Shown here piece by piece: positions 63,422-64,000 of a DNA stretch of 64,000 nt. The stretch is from assembly GCF_014656135.1 (NCBI RefSeq), contig NZ_BNBV01000003.1:310001-374000 (forward strand), in the 5' to 3' direction. The stretch comes from Streptomyces thermodiastaticus (GTDB lineage: Bacteria > Actinomycetota > Actinomycetes > Streptomycetales > Streptomycetaceae). Position 1 is the first letter of the stretch, and each line of letters opens with the position of its first letter. The notes beneath the pieces were generated by a model that saw only the letters and a program-made list of their open reading frames with translations, was not told the DNA's origin and ran no database searches. Both the position numbers and the translations under genes were made by a program.

Positions 63422-64000
63422 ATGAGCGATGTTCTGGAGCTTCAGGACGTATCCGTGGTCCGAGAGGGCCGGGCTCTGGTGGACCAGGTCTCCTGGTCGG
63501 TCAAGGAGGGTGAGCGCTGGGTCATCCTCGGCCCCAACGGCGCCGGGAAGACCACCCTGCTCAACGTCGCTTCCAGCTACCTTTTCCCCAGCAAGGGCAC
63601 CGCCACCATCCTCGGCGAGACCCTCGGCAAGCCCGGCACCGACGTGTTCGAGCTGCGCCCCCGCATCGGCATGGCCGGCATCGCCATGGCGGAGAAGCTC
63701 CCCAAGCGCCAGACCGTCCTGCAGACCGTGCTCACCGCCGCCTACGGCATGACGGCCGGCTGGCAGGAGGAGTACGAGGACATCGACGAACAGCGCGCCC
63801 GCGCCTTCCTCGACCGCCTCGGCATGACCGACCACCTCGACCGGCGCTTCGGCACCCTGTCCGAAGGCGAGCGCAAGCGCACCCTGATCGCCCGCGCCCT
63901 GATGACCGACCCCGAGCTGCTGCTCCTGGACGAGCCCGCCGCCGGCCTCGACCTCGGCGGCCGCGAGGACCTGGTCCGCCGCCTCGGCCGGCTCGCCCGC
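63422..64000 (+). CDS. ABC transporter ATP-binding protein, truncated by window
   Basis: First 193 residues of an ABC ATPase. Walker A is G-P-N-G-A-G-K-T-T (about 38-46), the signature is L-S-E-G-E-R-K-R, a variant with Glu at the second Gly, and Walker B reads L-L-L-L-D-E-P-A-A-G. The last helix of the ATPase core and the C-terminus lie outside. The ATG at 63422 follows AGGGGAGA. No permease is visible in the window, so transport partner and substrate are unknown; a molybdate/heme-type ATPase or a stand-alone factor are both possible. Confidence 0.82.
   Translation, partial: MSDVLELQDVSVVREGRALVDQVSWSVKEGERWVILGPNGAGKTTLLNVASSYLFPSKGTATILGETLGKPGTDVFELRPRIGMAGIAMAEKLPKRQTVLQTVLTAAYGMTAGWQEEYEDIDEQRARAFLDRLGMTDHLDRRFGTLSEGERKRTLIARALMTDPELLLLDEPAAGLDLGGREDLVRRLGRLAR

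Overview
The window is very GC-rich, with actinomycete-style features: GTG and TTG starts, 4-nt start/stop overlaps, leaderless promoters, a chaplin gene, and a gene order that recalls (from memory) the SCO1800-SCO1858 stretch of the Streptomyces coelicolor chromosome. It is best read as a piece of the core arm of a Streptomyces chromosome. Both ends cut through genes: cobL at the left and an ABC ATPase at the right.

Left block (1-14.1 kb): a late cobalamin biosynthesis cluster on the minus strand. In transcription order it holds an AdoCbl riboswitch, a 20-codon leader ORF, cobD, cobQ, cobN, a fused ChlI/ChlD-type chelatase subunit, cobO, cobB, cobI, then cobM and cobL. Most junctions overlap by 4 nt. 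A ZIP-type metal transporter on the plus strand sits between cobI and cobM. The only sizeable gap inside the run, between cobN and the chelatase gene, carries two CRISPR-repeat-like palindromes exactly 61 bp apart.

14.2-41.5 kb: mostly conserved housekeeping genes. A Pit phosphate transporter follows, with a PHO box and a small membrane partner. Then come a class II aldolase, an alpha/beta hydrolase, a conserved helical protein, an ABC-F ATPase behind a 7-codon leaderless uORF and hairpin, a Gbn-like nucleoid protein, an enoyl-CoA hydratase, an atypical SDR, SURF1, a Cys-rich miniprotein, a DEDDh exonuclease with a BRCT domain, a VIT-type transporter, a zinc alcohol dehydrogenase, a CopD-type protein, a secreted subtilase, a DUF485/acetate-type symporter pair, moaA, several small proteins, tyrS and the tldD/tldE pair.

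41.7-49.2 kb: the accessory-looking part. A leaderless two-gene operon encodes a 2009-residue ATPase (ORC/STAND-like core, long disordered linker, winged-helix C-terminus) and a 505-residue partner ending in a HEPN-type R-N-x-x-x-H motif. It lies between the tldDE pair and fabG-fabI. It is the best candidate in the window for an undescribed system, possibly antiphage or stress-triggered.

49.4-64 kb: fabG (TTG start) and fabI, a GntR regulator divergent from a CynX/NimT-type exporter with an operator between them, small membrane proteins, a SixA-type phosphatase, serB, an Rv1747-like double-FHA ABC exporter, a lytic-transglycosylase-like secreted protein, a GAF histidine kinase with its NarL-type regulator, the cysteine-free short chaplin chpE, a conserved hypothetical protein and a truncated ABC ATPase. 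A recurring oddity is that four genes have their stop-codon region tandemly duplicated just downstream.
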